A stretch of DNA of 64,000 nucleotides, taken from NCBI RefSeq assembly GCF_036194065.1, contig NZ_CP108095.1, positions 806,001-870,000 on the forward strand, given 5' to 3'. Source of the stretch: Streptomyces sp. NBC_00239. Lineage in GTDB: Bacteria; Actinomycetota; Actinomycetes; Streptomycetales; Streptomycetaceae. The notes under the pieces are model-generated. The model did no database searches, was not told the origin of the DNA, and saw only the letters and a list, made by a program, of their open reading frames with translations. Shown here piece after piece: positions 18,623 through 28,400 of the stretch (the stretch's first letter is position 1; each line of letters begins with the position of its first letter). A program made the position numbers and the translations under genes.

Positions 18623-19732
18623 TCAGGCGGGGCGCGGGGCGGTCAGCACCGGGCCGTGGGGCAGCGCGAGGGACACGGCCGCTCCCGGGGGCAGGGCCGC
18701 GGCGGCCGGGGTGGGCAGGTCCGCCTTGACGGTGGTGCCGTCGGCGAGCCGGACGGTCAGCCGGGTGGTGGCGCCCAGGAAGGCGGTCGCGGTGACGTGG
18801 GACGCGCCGTACGGATCGGCGTCGACGCGTACGGACTCGGGCCGCAGCAGCACGTCGACGCGGCCGCCCTCGCCGGCGGCGGGCTCGCCCTGGACGGGCA
18901 GGTGGTGGCCGAGGACCTCCACCGTGCGCCCGTCGGCGGCGATGCGGCCGGGGACGCGGCTGGTGGTGCCGACGAACTCGGCGACGAAGGCGGTGGCGGG
19001 GCGCTCGTACAGCTCGGCGGGGGCGGCGATCTGCTCCAGTCGGCCACCGCGCATGACCGCGACCCGGTCGGCCATGGAGAGCGCCTCCTCCTGGTCGTGG
19101 GTGACGAAGAGGGTGGTGATGCCGAGTTCGAGCTGGAGGCGGCGGATCTCCTCGCGCAGGTTCGTGCGGACCTTGGCGTCGAGCGCGGACAGCGGCTCGT
19201 CGAGGAGGAGGACGCGCGGGCGCAGGGCCAGGGCTCGGGCGAGCGCGACGCGCTGCTGCTGGCCGCCGGAGAGCTGGTGGGGGTAGCGGCCGCCCTGGTC
19301 GGGCAGGCCGACGAGGTCCAGGAGTTCGGCGGCCCGGGCGCGGCGCTCGGCGGGCCGCACCTTGCGGATGCGCATGCCGAAGGCGACGTTGTCGGCCGCG
19401 GTGAGGTGCGGGAAGAGGCTGTACGACTGGAAGACCATGCCGGCGTCGCGGCGGTGGGCCGGGACGGCGGTGATGTCCTGGCCGTCGACGAGGACCTGGC
19501 CGGAGTCGGGGTGTTCGAAGCCGGCGAGCACGCGCAGGGCGGTGGTCTTGCCGCAGCCGGAGGGGCCCAGGAGGGCGAGGAGTTCGCCGGGACGGACGGT
19601 CAGGTCGAGGCCGTCGAGGGCGGTGGTGGTGCCGAAGGAGCGGCGCAGGGCGCGCAGTTCCACGGTGGCGGCCTGGGTGCCGGCGGCCGTGGGCGCGGGC
19701 GTGTGGAGGGTCTTGGGCATCGGCTCGGTCAC
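18623..19732 (-). CDS. ABC transporter ATP-binding protein (Fe/polyamine/AEP type)
   Basis: 369 residues: Walker A GPSGCGKTT, Q-loop VFQSYSLFPHLT, signature LSGGQQQR, Walker B VLLLDEPLSALDAK, H-loop FVTHDQEEALSMADR, and a C-terminal TOBE domain (about 285-360, VDVLLRPESVRV). This is the PotA/FbpC/PhnT class. It overlaps the downstream-strand permease gene by 4 bp (ATGA) and energises uptake through the two permeases. Expression presumably follows the GntR regulator of the operon. Confidence 0.9.
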   Translation of the reverse strand: MTEPMPKTLHTPAPTAAGTQAATVELRALRRSFGTTTALDGLDLTVRPGELLALLGPSGCGKTTALRVLAGFEHPDSGQVLVDGQDITAVPAHRRDAGMVFQSYSLFPHLTAADNVAFGMRIRKVRPAERRARAAELLDLVGLPDQGGRYPHQLSGGQQQRVALARALALRPRVLLLDEPLSALDAKVRTNLREEIRRLQLELGITTLFVTHDQEEALSMADRVAVMRGGRLEQIAAPAELYERPATAFVAEFVGTTSRVPGRIAADGRTVEVLGHHLPVQGEPAAGEGGRVDVLLRPESVRVDADPYGASHVTATAFLGATTRLTVRLADGTTVKADLPTPAAAALPPGAAVSLALPHGPVLTAPRPA

Positions 19733-20655
19733 TTCCGGAGGGTGGTGCGCTGGCGTGCGGTGGGGGACGCGGTGGTGTCACGGCCGCCGAGGGAGGCCAG
19801 GGCGAGCAGCAGGATCCAGGTGAGGACCAGGCTGAGGACGGACACGGCGACGGACAGCTGGGCCTGGGAGCCGCTGATGCCGACGATCCACACGGCGAAG
19901 GGGCCGAATCCCAGCAGTTGGGCGACGGTGAACTCGCCCAGGACCAGGGCGAGGGTGAGGAAGGCCGCGTTCATCAGGGCGCGGCGCAGGTTGGGCAGGA
20001 CGGCCAGGAGCAGCGCGCGGACGGGTCCGGCTCCGCAGCTGCGGGCGGCTTCGACGAGGGTGCGTACGTCGACGGCGCGCAGTCCGGCGTCCAGCGCGCG
20101 GTACACGAAGGGCAGTGCCATCACGGTGTAGGCGAGAACGAGGACCACGGGGAAGTCGGGGTTCTGGACGGCCACGAAGGTCTGGAAGAACGGTGTGGCG
20201 GCCAGGTGGTCGGGGCCCCATCGCAGGACGGTGCCGATGCCGGCGACGAAGGCGATCGGGGGGACGACCAGCGGCAGGGAGCAGACGGTTTCGACGACGG
20301 GGCGCAGCCGGGGCGCGCCGAGCCGCAGCGCGACCATGGCGGGCACCATCAGGAGCAGCACGAGGGCGATGGTGGCGGCGGCGAGGCCGAGGGAGAGCAG
20401 CAGGCTGGTCGCGAAGCCGTCCGCGGAGAGGATCTTCCCGTACGCCTCGAAGGTGATGCCCTGGGCGGGCACGTCGACGGTGAAGATCACCGAGGCGGCG
20501 AGCGGGACGAGGAAGTAGAGGCCGGCGAGGGCGAGGGTCAGGCCGCGCCAGGGGAACCGGCGGGCCGGGGCGGCGGCCGCGCGGGCCGGAGTCCGTACGG
20601 GAGCGGGTACGGCTTCGGGCGCGGCGGCGGGGGCGGCTTCGGTCAGTCGAGCCAT
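19729..20655 (-). CDS. ABC transporter permease, second subunit
   Basis: 308 residues with an Ala/Pro-rich cytosolic N-terminus and six predicted helices. The EAA loop reads LVEAARSCGAGPVRALLLAVLPNL, the ATPase-docking motif of this importer class. The chosen ATG at 20655 overlaps the preceding permease stop by 13 bp. Together with the 20643-21611 gene it should form the heterodimeric channel of a PhnUV/PotBC-type importer. Confidence 0.88.
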   Translation of the reverse strand: MARLTEAAPAAAPEAVPAPVRTPARAAAAPARRFPWRGLTLALAGLYFLVPLAASVIFTVDVPAQGITFEAYGKILSADGFATSLLLSLGLAAATIALVLLLMVPAMVALRLGAPRLRPVVETVCSLPLVVPPIAFVAGIGTVLRWGPDHLAATPFFQTFVAVQNPDFPVVLVLAYTVMALPFVYRALDAGLRAVDVRTLVEAARSCGAGPVRALLLAVLPNLRRALMNAAFLTLALVLGEFTVAQLLGFGPFAVWIVGISGSQAQLSVAVSVLSLVLTWILLLALASLGGRDTTASPTARQRTTLRK

Positions 20656-21611
20656 CGGGCGCTCCGTCGTTGCAGGGGCAGGTACACGGCCATGACCAGG
20701 CCCGCCACGACGACCATGTCGAGGCTGAGGGCGAGGGCCACGTTCTCCTGGCCGACGAGCACGTTCCCCGAGATGGCGTCGGCGATCTGGAGCGTGACCA
20801 GGGGAACGGAGCTGCCGACCATGGCGGCGGCGGTGGCGTAGGCGGCGAAGGCGCTGCCGAAGAGGAGGACGAGTCCGCCGAGGAGGGAGGGCGCGAGGAC
20901 CGGCAGGGCGACGTGGCGCCAGTACTGGACGGTGGTGGCGCCGTTGTTCTGGGCGGCTTCGCGCCACTGGGTGCGCAGGCCGTCCAGGGCAGGGGTGATG
21001 GTGAGCACCATGAGCGGGATGAGGAAGTACAGGTAGGTGAGGGTCAGTCCCCAGAAGCTGTACAGGCTCCAGCCGCGCTCGGCGAGGCCGAATCGCGTGG
21101 TGAGCACGCCCGCGTTGCCGAGGGTGGCGACGAAGGCGAAGGCGAGGGGGACGCCGCCGAAGTTGGCGAGGACGCCGGAGGCGGTCAGGACGGCTTCGCG
21201 CAGGGCGCGGAACGGGGACGCGACGACAGCCTGGGCGATCAGCAGTCCGAGTACGGCGGCGAGGACGGCGGAGACCGCGGACAGCTTGACGCTTCCGATC
21301 AGGGCGGTCAGGTAGGCGCCCTGGAGGGAGGCGGTCAGGTTGGCGGTGGTGTAGGCGGTGGCTCCGGTGGCGGGGTCCTTGACGGTGAAGGCGCCGTTGA
21401 GCATCGCGACGGCCGGCAGGCCGAAGGCCACGCCGACGAAGAGGAAGAGCGGCAGCAGGGGCAGGAGGCCCAGGGCGCGGCCCCGCCCGGCCCGTCCGGC
21501 CCGGCGGGGCCGGGCGGCGGCCCCCGCCGCGACCGGGGCGGACCCGGTCGCGGCGGGGTCCGGCAGGGCCGCGGAGGCGTCTGCGCGGCGTGCGGTGTGT
21601 ACGTCGTTCAC
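20643..21611 (-). CDS. ABC transporter permease, first subunit
   Basis: 322 residues from a GTG that overlaps the solute-binding-protein stop (GTGA). After a basic Ala/Arg-rich N-terminus come six hydrophobic helices and the EAA loop (WREAAQNNGATTVQYWRHVALPVLAPSLL). Family and order match the first permease of 2-aminoethylphosphonate or iron/polyamine importers. Co-translated with its neighbours. Confidence 0.88.
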   Translation of the reverse strand: MNDVHTARRADASAALPDPAATGSAPVAAGAAARPRRAGRAGRGRALGLLPLLPLFLFVGVAFGLPAVAMLNGAFTVKDPATGATAYTTANLTASLQGAYLTALIGSVKLSAVSAVLAAVLGLLIAQAVVASPFRALREAVLTASGVLANFGGVPLAFAFVATLGNAGVLTTRFGLAERGWSLYSFWGLTLTYLYFLIPLMVLTITPALDGLRTQWREAAQNNGATTVQYWRHVALPVLAPSLLGGLVLLFGSAFAAYATAAAMVGSSVPLVTLQIADAISGNVLVGQENVALALSLDMVVVAGLVMAVYLPLQRRSARWLD

Positions 21612-22774
21612 CCGGAGACGGCCTTGCCCCAGCCCTGGGCCAGCGTCTTCTTCGCCTCGGCCTGCTGCTGCTCGGTCGGGAAGGTCGGGTTGCCGGAGAC
21701 GGCGGGCAGCTTGTCGGCGGCCTCCTTGTTCAGGGTGCCGTCCTGGCGCATCGCGCCCATCAGCGCGGGGCGCGCGTAGCCCGCGAGGTAGTGGTTCTGG
21801 CCCTCGGCGCTGTACACGTACTCCTGCCACAGGCGGGCGGCGGCCGGGTGCGGGGCGTTCTTGTTGATCGCCTGCGAGTAGAACTGGGCGAACTTGCCGT
21901 CGGCGGGGACGACGACCTTGAATTCGAGGCCCTTCTTGGCGAACTCCTGCGCATAGCCGGCGTTCAGGTAGTCCCAGTCGATCGAGATCGGGGTCTCGCC
22001 CTTCTCGATCGTCGCGGGCGAGGACTCGACGGGCGTGTAGTTGCCGGCCTTCTTCAGTTCGGCGAAGAAGTCCAGGCCGGGCTGGATGCTGTCGTAGGAG
22101 CCGCCCTTGGCGAGCGCGGCGGCGAAGACGCCGGCGTACGCCGAACCGGACTTGGTCGGATTGCCGTTGAGGGCTACCTTCCCCTTGTACTCGGGCTTGA
22201 GCAGGTCCGCGAAGGTCTGCGGGCAGTGCTTGACGCGCTTGGCGTCGCAGCCGATGGAGACGTAGCCGCCGTAGTCGTTGTACCAGCGTGCCTGCGGGTC
22301 CTTCTGCCCGACGGGCAGCTTGTCGTACGAGGCGACCTTGTACGGGGCGAGCAGGCCCTGCTGCGCGGCGCTGATCGCGAAGGAGCTGCCGAGGTCGAGG
22401 ACGTCGGGGGCGCGGCCCTGGCCCTTGCGGGAGGTGACGGCGTTGATCTCGTCCTGGCTGCTGCCGTCGGGGTTCTCGACGGTGACCTTGATGCCGTACT
22501 TCTTCTCGAAGCCGTCGAGCAGGGCGCCGTAGTTGGCCCAGTCGCGGGGCAGGGCGATCGCGTTGAGTCCGCCCTCCTTCTTCGCGGCGGCGACCAGGGC
22601 GTCCATGCCGCCGAGGTCGGCGGCCGAGACGGCCTGGGCGGCGTTCTTGCCGGCCCCGCCGTTCTTCCCGGTGCCGGCCGCGCCGGTGTCGGCGGCACCG
22701 CAAGCGGTGAGGGCGAGGGTGGCGGCTGCGATGCTGCCGACGAGGACTGCGGTCCGCCGAGGGGACACGGTCAC
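21608..22774 (-). CDS. ABC transporter substrate-binding lipoprotein
   Basis: 388 residues with a lipoprotein signal (lipobox LALTAC, Cys about 25) and a type-II periplasmic-binding fold (GLNAIALPRDWANYGALLDGFE, PDVLDLGSSFAISAAQQGLLAPYK, PISIDWDYLNAGYAQEFAKKG). The GTG at 22774 has AGGAGAG upstream. It matches PhnS/AfuA/PotD-like binders. With the phosphoesterase fusion at the operon end, a phosphonate or phosphodiester ligand is more likely than iron or polyamine, but the ligand is not proven by sequence. Confidence 0.85.
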   Translation of the reverse strand: MTVSPRRTAVLVGSIAAATLALTACGAADTGAAGTGKNGGAGKNAAQAVSAADLGGMDALVAAAKKEGGLNAIALPRDWANYGALLDGFEKKYGIKVTVENPDGSSQDEINAVTSRKGQGRAPDVLDLGSSFAISAAQQGLLAPYKVASYDKLPVGQKDPQARWYNDYGGYVSIGCDAKRVKHCPQTFADLLKPEYKGKVALNGNPTKSGSAYAGVFAAALAKGGSYDSIQPGLDFFAELKKAGNYTPVESSPATIEKGETPISIDWDYLNAGYAQEFAKKGLEFKVVVPADGKFAQFYSQAINKNAPHPAAARLWQEYVYSAEGQNHYLAGYARPALMGAMRQDGTLNKEAADKLPAVSGNPTFPTEQQQAEAKKTLAQGWGKAVSG

Positions 22775-22825
22775 GTTCTCTCCTGAGGGGACGCCCGCGA
22801 GGGAACGGGCGAGCTGTGGCTTCGA

Positions 22826-22847
22826 TCAACTTGTCCGAACAAGTTGA
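22826..22847. promoter_or_regulatory. Palindromic operator near importer operon
   Basis: Perfect inverted repeat with 9-bp arms TCAACTTGT and ACAAGTTGA around CCGA, about 52 bp upstream of the solute-binding-protein start. Position and symmetry fit a dimeric repressor; the GntR protein is the obvious candidate, although the sequence differs from the second palindrome at 23038. Confidence 0.65.
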
Positions 22848-23037
22848 CGCCAGTAGGCCCGGCCCTGATGGCCTTCCGGTGAACGGCGGCCGAAGTCGGG
22901 CCGGTGCCCGATGAACACTCCAGATAGCCAATCAGCCAGGAAACGAAGGGTTCCAGCCGCACTCTTCGCGCAGCTCACCACAATCCGGACAGTCGCCCGA
23001 CGGCGGCTCCACAGCCCTGCCGACAGCTGCGTGCATG

Positions 23038-23054
23038 GTGCACACTGTGTGCAC
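23038..23054. promoter_or_regulatory. Palindromic operator just upstream of GntR start
   Basis: GTGCACA-CTG-TGTGCAC, 7-bp perfect arms, 25 bp before the ATG at 23080. It has the size and symmetry of a GntR/HutC-type site and would block the regulator's own transcription or initiation. Confidence 0.6.
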
Positions 23055-23079
23055 GGCAACTGGTGGAGGGGGCAGCAGC

Positions 23080-23835
23080 ATGGCACCGCGGCACGAGCAG
23101 GTCGCCGACGAGTTGAGGCGGGCGATCGCCCGTGAGGAGTTCCCGGTCGGCGCGCAGCTCCCGTCGGAGACACAGCTCGCGGCCCGGTACGGCGTCTCCC
23201 GCGGCACCGTCCGGCAGGCCGTGGCGACCCTGACCGCGGACGGCATGATCGGCTCCCGCCAGGGCGCACGCCACGTGGTCCTGGCCGGCCGCCGCAGCCA
23301 GAGTTTCGCCGAGCTGCGCAGCTTCGCCCAGTGGGCCGAGGCGATGGGCCGCGAGGCCACCGGCTCCGTCGTCTCCTCGGAGTACCTGCCCGCCTCGTCC
23401 GAGGACGCGACCCGGCTCCAGCTGGCCGAGGGCGTGCCCGTCCTGCACGTCCTGCGCGTGCGCGGCCTGGACGGCGAGAACGTCCTGCTGGAACGGACCG
23501 TGTACGCGGACTGGGTGGCGCCCTCCGTGGCACGTATCCCCGCCGACTGCCCGTCCGTCACCCGGCGGCTGTACGAGGACGACGGACTGGTCTTCGCGTA
23601 CGGCGAGCACCTCATCGACGCGGTCGCAGCGGGCGCGCTCGACGCCGAACTCCTCGGCGTACGGCGCACGAGCCCGCTGCTGCGGGTGCGGCGGGTCACG
23701 ACCACGCAGACCGGCCGCCCCGTCGAGTGGTCCGACGACCGGTACCGCTCCGACGCGGTGAGCTTCAGCGTGCACAACTCGATAGGCGCCAACCCCCTGG
23801 CCCGCCGCACCGGCCCGGGACTCACACCGTCCTGA
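23080..23835 (+). CDS. GntR-family regulator with UTRA domain (HutC/PhnF-like)
   Basis: 251 residues. Winged helix at residues 5-70 (YGVSRGTVRQAVATLTADGMIGSRQG) and a UTRA ligand-binding domain from about 85 to 235 (VLHVLRVRGLDGENVLLERTVY, SPLLRVRRVTTTQTGRPVEWSDDRYRSD). The ATG at 23080 follows GGAGGG. Divergent from the importer operon, it is the likely repressor responding to the imported substrate or its product. UTRA domains of this group bind sugars, phosphosugars, histidine-pathway or phosphonate-type ligands. Confidence 0.88.
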   Translation: MAPRHEQVADELRRAIAREEFPVGAQLPSETQLAARYGVSRGTVRQAVATLTADGMIGSRQGARHVVLAGRRSQSFAELRSFAQWAEAMGREATGSVVSSEYLPASSEDATRLQLAEGVPVLHVLRVRGLDGENVLLERTVYADWVAPSVARIPADCPSVTRRLYEDDGLVFAYGEHLIDAVAAGALDAELLGVRRTSPLLRVRRVTTTQTGRPVEWSDDRYRSDAVSFSVHNSIGANPLARRTGPGLTPS

Positions 23836-23986
23836 TCCCCGGCCCGCGCGACGGGCCCGGGTGGTCACCGTGATCGTCACAGTTCGTCAACGGTGCCAAC
23901 CGAACGGGCGGGTCCGCCCCTCTCACCGTGGGGGGCCGACGGCCCCGTTCCCCTTTCCCCGTGCACCTGTTGAGGAGACACTCCAC

Positions 23987-24940
23987 ATGCCCGAGACCTC
24001 CACGTCCGTGATCCGGCGCCTGCGCGGCCGCGCCACGGGGCTCGCCGTGGCCGGTACGGTCCTCGCCCTCGCCGCCCCGGTCCCGGCGACGGCCCTGACG
24101 GCGGCGGCCGTGACGGCGGCGGTGCCGGTGGCGGACCGGGCCGGTGCCGCCGCGGCCGACCCGGTCTCCGTCCTGAAGTACACCGCGAAGGAACGCCGCG
24201 AAGCCCTCGCGTACTGGACTCCCGCCCGGATGAAGGCCGTCGGGAGGACCGTGGACCTCGGCCCGACCGGGCCGAAGTCCAAGCCGTGGCGGGGCACCGT
24301 CCTCAAGAGCGTGGGGCGGCTCTTCTTCGTCAACGCGAGCGGCGCCGACACCTGGTGCACGGCCACCGCCGTGCGGAGCGCCAACCGTTCGACCGTGATG
24401 ACCGCGGCGCACTGTGTGCGCCGGGGCTCCTCCCCCTTCAACACCAACACCTCGATGGTGTTCGTCCCCGCCTACGGCAAGGGCAAGGTTCCGTACGGGG
24501 CGTTCGCGGTCCGCTCCGCCGCGACCCCGCGCACCTGGCAGACGGACTCCACCAACGACATGTCCGCGCTGACCGTCGACGCCGGCCGGAACGGGAAGAA
24601 GCTCACCGACGTCGTCGGAAGCCAGGCCATCGCCTTCCACCGGCCCGTCGGCGCCGCCGTCTCCGCCTTCGGCTACCCCGCCACCCGCCCGCAGCGGGGC
24701 GAGGAGCTCCTGCACTGCGTCGGCACCGCGAAGAAGGAGCACGGCACGCAGTTCATCCCCTGCGACATGAGCGGCGGCTCCAGCGGCGGCCCGTGGCTGG
24801 CCGACTTCGACGCCGCCACCGGCAAGGGCGTCCTGATCTCGGTCAACAGCGCGCTGGACTCCCTGACCCCGACCAAGATGTACGGGGAGATCTGGCGGGA
24901 CACGGCGAAGAAGGTGTACGACCGGGCCCAGCGCGGCTGA
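23987..24940 (+). CDS. Secreted trypsin-like (S1) serine peptidase
   Basis: 317 residues with a Sec-type signal (hydrophobic core about 20-40, Ala-rich cleavage region). The catalytic triad is complete: His in TAAHC, Asp in TNDMSAL, Ser in SGGSSGGPW, with the oxyanion glycines and cysteines that can pair (WCTAT with AHC; LHC with IPC). The ATG at 23987 follows TGAGGAGA. It resembles the V8/trypsin-like secreted peptidases common in Streptomyces. It ends in a strong terminator shared with the opposite-strand immunity gene. Confidence 0.88.
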   Translation: MPETSTSVIRRLRGRATGLAVAGTVLALAAPVPATALTAAAVTAAVPVADRAGAAAADPVSVLKYTAKERREALAYWTPARMKAVGRTVDLGPTGPKSKPWRGTVLKSVGRLFFVNASGADTWCTATAVRSANRSTVMTAAHCVRRGSSPFNTNTSMVFVPAYGKGKVPYGAFAVRSAATPRTWQTDSTNDMSALTVDAGRNGKKLTDVVGSQAIAFHRPVGAAVSAFGYPATRPQRGEELLHCVGTAKKEHGTQFIPCDMSGGSSGGPWLADFDAATGKGVLISVNSALDSLTPTKMYGEIWRDTAKKVYDRAQRG

Positions 24941-24989
24941 CCCGGCACCCCGAGCACACCACCGCCTCGCGACCGGTCCCCACGCAAAC

Positions 24990-25025
24990 GAAACGGCGGG
25001 CACTCGTGTGAGTGCCCGCCGTTTC
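24990..25025. terminator. Strong bidirectional hairpin terminator
   Basis: Perfect 16-bp stem GAAACGGCGGGCACTC / GAGTGCCCGCCGTTTC with a GTGT tetraloop, between convergent genes ending at 24940 (+) and 25060 (-). The AAAC/GTTT ends give partial A/T tracts on both strands, consistent with function in both directions. Confidence 0.88.
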
Positions 25026-25059
25026 GGGTCTGACGGATGTCACGGCGAATGACGTGCCG

Positions 25060-25404
25060 TCAGCCCTCCTGCTCCGCCCCTGCCTCCAGGAACTTGCTGT
25101 ACACCACGTGCATCAGCGCTGCGTACGCGTGCTGGGAGCGAGCGATCTCCTGGGTTTCCGGACCGCCGTTGTCGCTCAGCCTCTCGATGCGTTCCAGGAC
25201 CTCTTCAAGGAACGCGAGAACATCCGGAACCGCCGGCTTGAAGATGCCGCGCTCGACGAAGCGGATCACTGTCGTCACATATTCGTCCGCGAGGGCCAGA
25301 TCACTGCGAATCGTGATCGATTCCTCAAGGGGTCCGCTTCGCGGGAACGGCAGCGATCTCCACAACGTGTAAGCGTCCATGAAGCTCAGCAATGATCTGC
25401 CCAT
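25060..25404 (-). CDS. Small helical protein, likely immunity protein for the adjacent toxin
   Basis: 114 residues, mostly helical and acidic (pI looks low), no signal peptide: the protein should be cytosolic. It starts 5 bp after the stop of the HINT toxin on the same strand, so it is in the same transcript. Small acidic ORFs directly 3' of a polymorphic toxin are almost always cognate immunity genes; that is the basis of the call, as the sequence matches no immunity family I can name. Its base composition is lower in GC than that of most neighbours. Confidence 0.6.
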   Translation of the reverse strand: MGRSLLSFMDAYTLWRSLPFPRSGPLEESITIRSDLALADEYVTTVIRFVERGIFKPAVPDVLAFLEEVLERIERLSDNGGPETQEIARSQHAYAALMHVVYSKFLEAGAEQEG

Positions 25405-25409
25405 CCGCT

Positions 25410-28400
25410 CTAGTGGTCGTTGTCGTACCAGAAGGTGACGACCTTTCCGTTCGCGATGATGCCCCCCGGGCCACCGTTCGGGTCCGTGAACTTGACACCC
25501 CAGGAGCCGTCCGCGATCTGGACGCGCGCCTGATTCACCCTACTGCGGGCCGGGTTCGATTCGAGCCACGCCTTGGCGTCGGCCTGGTACTGCTGGGGAG
25601 TCTTCCCGAGCGTCAGACCGTGCTTGTCGAAGTGGTACTTGAACGTGGCCTCGGGGGTGTCGAAGCTCGCCGGGTGCCAGGTGTCCTGGACTCCGATCGG
25701 GCACGCGAACTCGTTGTGGACCAGTACCGGCGACGTGCCCGCGAGCACGTAGTAGGTGTGGATCTCGCCGACCGTCAGGTTGTACACCCGCATCGGCTCG
25801 GTCCACGCGCGCGTGCCGACGAGCTCCTTGAGCTCACCCTCCGGGGTGCGCAACCGGTCGCCGGCCCTGAGGTCGGCGGCGTCCACCCAGGCGTGCCGAT
25901 CGGCAACCCAGAACCGGTGCCCGCCCGTGGCCGTGATGACGCCCGTGGCATCACCGGCGGCACCATCGGTGTCGATGGTGAGCTCGCGCAGGCTCTTCTC
26001 GCCCTCGCCGACGATCAGGTCGATGACGGCGCGGCCCGTGGTCCGGCCGGTCTCCGGGTCGGTGGCCAGAACCTGTTCGCCGACCCGCACGTCCTGGATC
26101 GGCTTGCGCGTGCCGTCGGCCATGAGAACCGGGGTGCCCGGCGCGAAGCTGTTCTTGGGCTTCGCACCCACCTCGCACCCGGGCGTCTTGCGGATCTTTT
26201 CGAGGATCTCCTCGCTCTTCGCAATCAGCTTCTTCGCAGCGGCTGACTTGTCGAGGAAGTCGTCGAGGCCGCCGACGATGCGAGCGATGGCCTTGGCGAT
26301 CGCGGGCGTCTCCTTGATGACCTTGAGCGCCTTGCCCCACGGCAGGCTGCCGACCACAGCCCAGAAGCAGCTTTCGAAGTTGCCTTCGGTGAAGCACTTC
26401 TTGATGTCCTCAAAGAGGAGGTCGACAATGATCTGACCGCCGTTCTCGATGAGGAAGTCGACGATGTCCTTCTCCGCGAGCTGGCGGGCCTTCTCGTACT
26501 CCTCCGGCGAAATGCCCGCGCTCTTCAGCGCATCGAGCACGTCCTCGGTCAGCTTCGGGGCGTTGCCCTTGGTCTCGGCCTCCTTCGCCGCCGCCTCGCG
26601 GGCCTTGCGTTCCTGCTCGCGCTGGTACTCCTCGGCCTTCTTCGCCGCCTCGTCCGCCTCGCGGGCGTACGTGTTGGCGTTCTTCGCCGCAGCCTCCGCG
26701 GACTTCGCGTGGCCCTCCGCCGACTCGGCGAACTTGTTCGCGTCCGCGGCGTCCTTCTCGGCCTGGGCGGCTGCGCCCTGGGCGACGCTGGCCTCGTTCT
26801 CGGCGAGGGTGGCGGCGCTGTTCGCGGCGACCGCGTGGTTGTCGGCCTCCGCGGCGGCTCCGCGGGCGCGGGACGCTTCCGCCTCCGCCTGATTGGCGGC
26901 GTTACGGGCCGCGGTCGCGTCCGCGTAGGCCTGGTTGGCGGCCTGACGGGCCAGCTGCGCGTCGACCTGGGCCTGCGCGTCGGCCTGCTGGGCACGGGCC
27001 GCGGCCGCGCGGGCCTTGGCACCCTCCTCGGCGGCCTCCGCCGCCGACTTCATCGCGGCCGCGGCCGAACGCGCGGCGTCCGCCGACGAACGCGCCGCGT
27101 CCGCGGCGGCCTTGAACGCCGGGGCGACCTGGGCGTTGGCCCGCTTGGCCGCGGCCTCCGCGGCTTCGGCGGCCTTCACGGCCTCCGCGGCTTTCGCCTC
27201 GGCCGAGGCGACCTGCTCCGCGCCCATGTCCTGCGCGGCGGCGGCAACCGCGGCAGCGAAGTCCGCGTCGACGTCCTTGCCGGCGAACGGCGCGGTCAGC
27301 ACGATGGCCGTGTTGGCGGGCTCGGCGATGCCGGCTGCCGTGCTGCGGGCCGCGGCGGACGCGGCGACGGCGATGCCGGCCTGCACCCGCGCCATGGCCG
27401 CCTCGCGGACGGCGCCCTGTGCCTCTTCCTTGGTGCGGTTCGCGGCCTGGAGCGAGTTGTTCGCCTCCCGGGCGGCGAGCCCGGCGAGCCGGGCGGCTTC
27501 GTGCGCGGCGATGCCGGCACGGGCCTCCTGGGCGGTGGCCTCCGCGGCCTTCTGGATGGCGCGCTGGGCGGCCGCGTGCGTGAGCGCCGCCTCCGCCTCC
27601 GCCTTGTTCGCCGCCGCGTTGGCGGCGGCGGCAGCGGCCTCGGCCTTGTTGGCGGCAGCGTTCGCACGGGCGGCGTGCGCGGTGGCCTCGGCCGCCGCGG
27701 CTCGCGCACGGGCAGCGGCACCGGCGGCTTCCGTCGCCGCGGACCGGGCGCGTACGGCCGCACCGCTGGCGGTGTTGGCGGCGCCACGAGCCTGACCCGC
27801 CGCCACACCCGCGGTGTCGGCGTCGGCGCGCGCCGCGTCGGCCGCGGCCCGGGCCACGCCCGCATCGATCGTGCCGCGGCCGGAGGCGGCGATCGCCTCG
27901 GTCGCCTTGGCACGGGCCTCCTGCGCCTGGTGCCGCTGCTCGGCCGCGTACGCGGCGTTGCGGGCCTCGCGGGCGTTGCCCTCCTCGGTCTGCGCCCGGC
28001 GGTCGGCCTCGGCGGCGATGCCGTCCTGGGCCTGGGCGCTGGCGCGGGCCGAGGCGGCGGTCGCGGCGGCGGCCTGGGCCTGCGCGCGGGCGGCGGACGC
28101 GGTCCGGGCCTCGGCCTCGGCGCGCGCACGGGCCGCGGCGGCGATGTCGCGCTCACGCTCGGCGCGGGCCCGGGCGGCGGCTGCGAGGTCCCGCTCACGC
28201 TCGGCGATCTTGCGCTGCTCGGCGGCTATCTGCGCCTGGCGCTGCGCCTCGATGCGGGCCTCGCGGGTCTTGCGGGCGTGCTCCCACGCCTCCCGCTCCG
28301 CCTGCTCGGCCGCAAGACGCGCGTCCTTCGCACGGGCGGCAGCGGTCGCGGCGATCTTCGCCTGCTTGTCGGCGGCCTCCGCCAGACGGGCCGCGGCCTT

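Larger units (their letters stand above)
22775..23079. other. Divergent control region, importer operon / GntR gene
   Basis: 305 bp between the solute-binding protein and the GntR gene. It holds two perfect palindromes (22826-22847 and 23038-23054), each close to one of the two starts. A frame of about 70 codons crosses it on the plus strand but has no ribosome site and no family similarity, so it is not called. Confidence 0.7.

Noticed and set aside
16733..20131. 1132-codon open frame on the plus strand
   Set aside because: It lies antisense to the HAD-EEP and ABC genes, is Gly/Arg/Val-biased like all high-GC antisense frames, and has no domain, signal or ribosome site.
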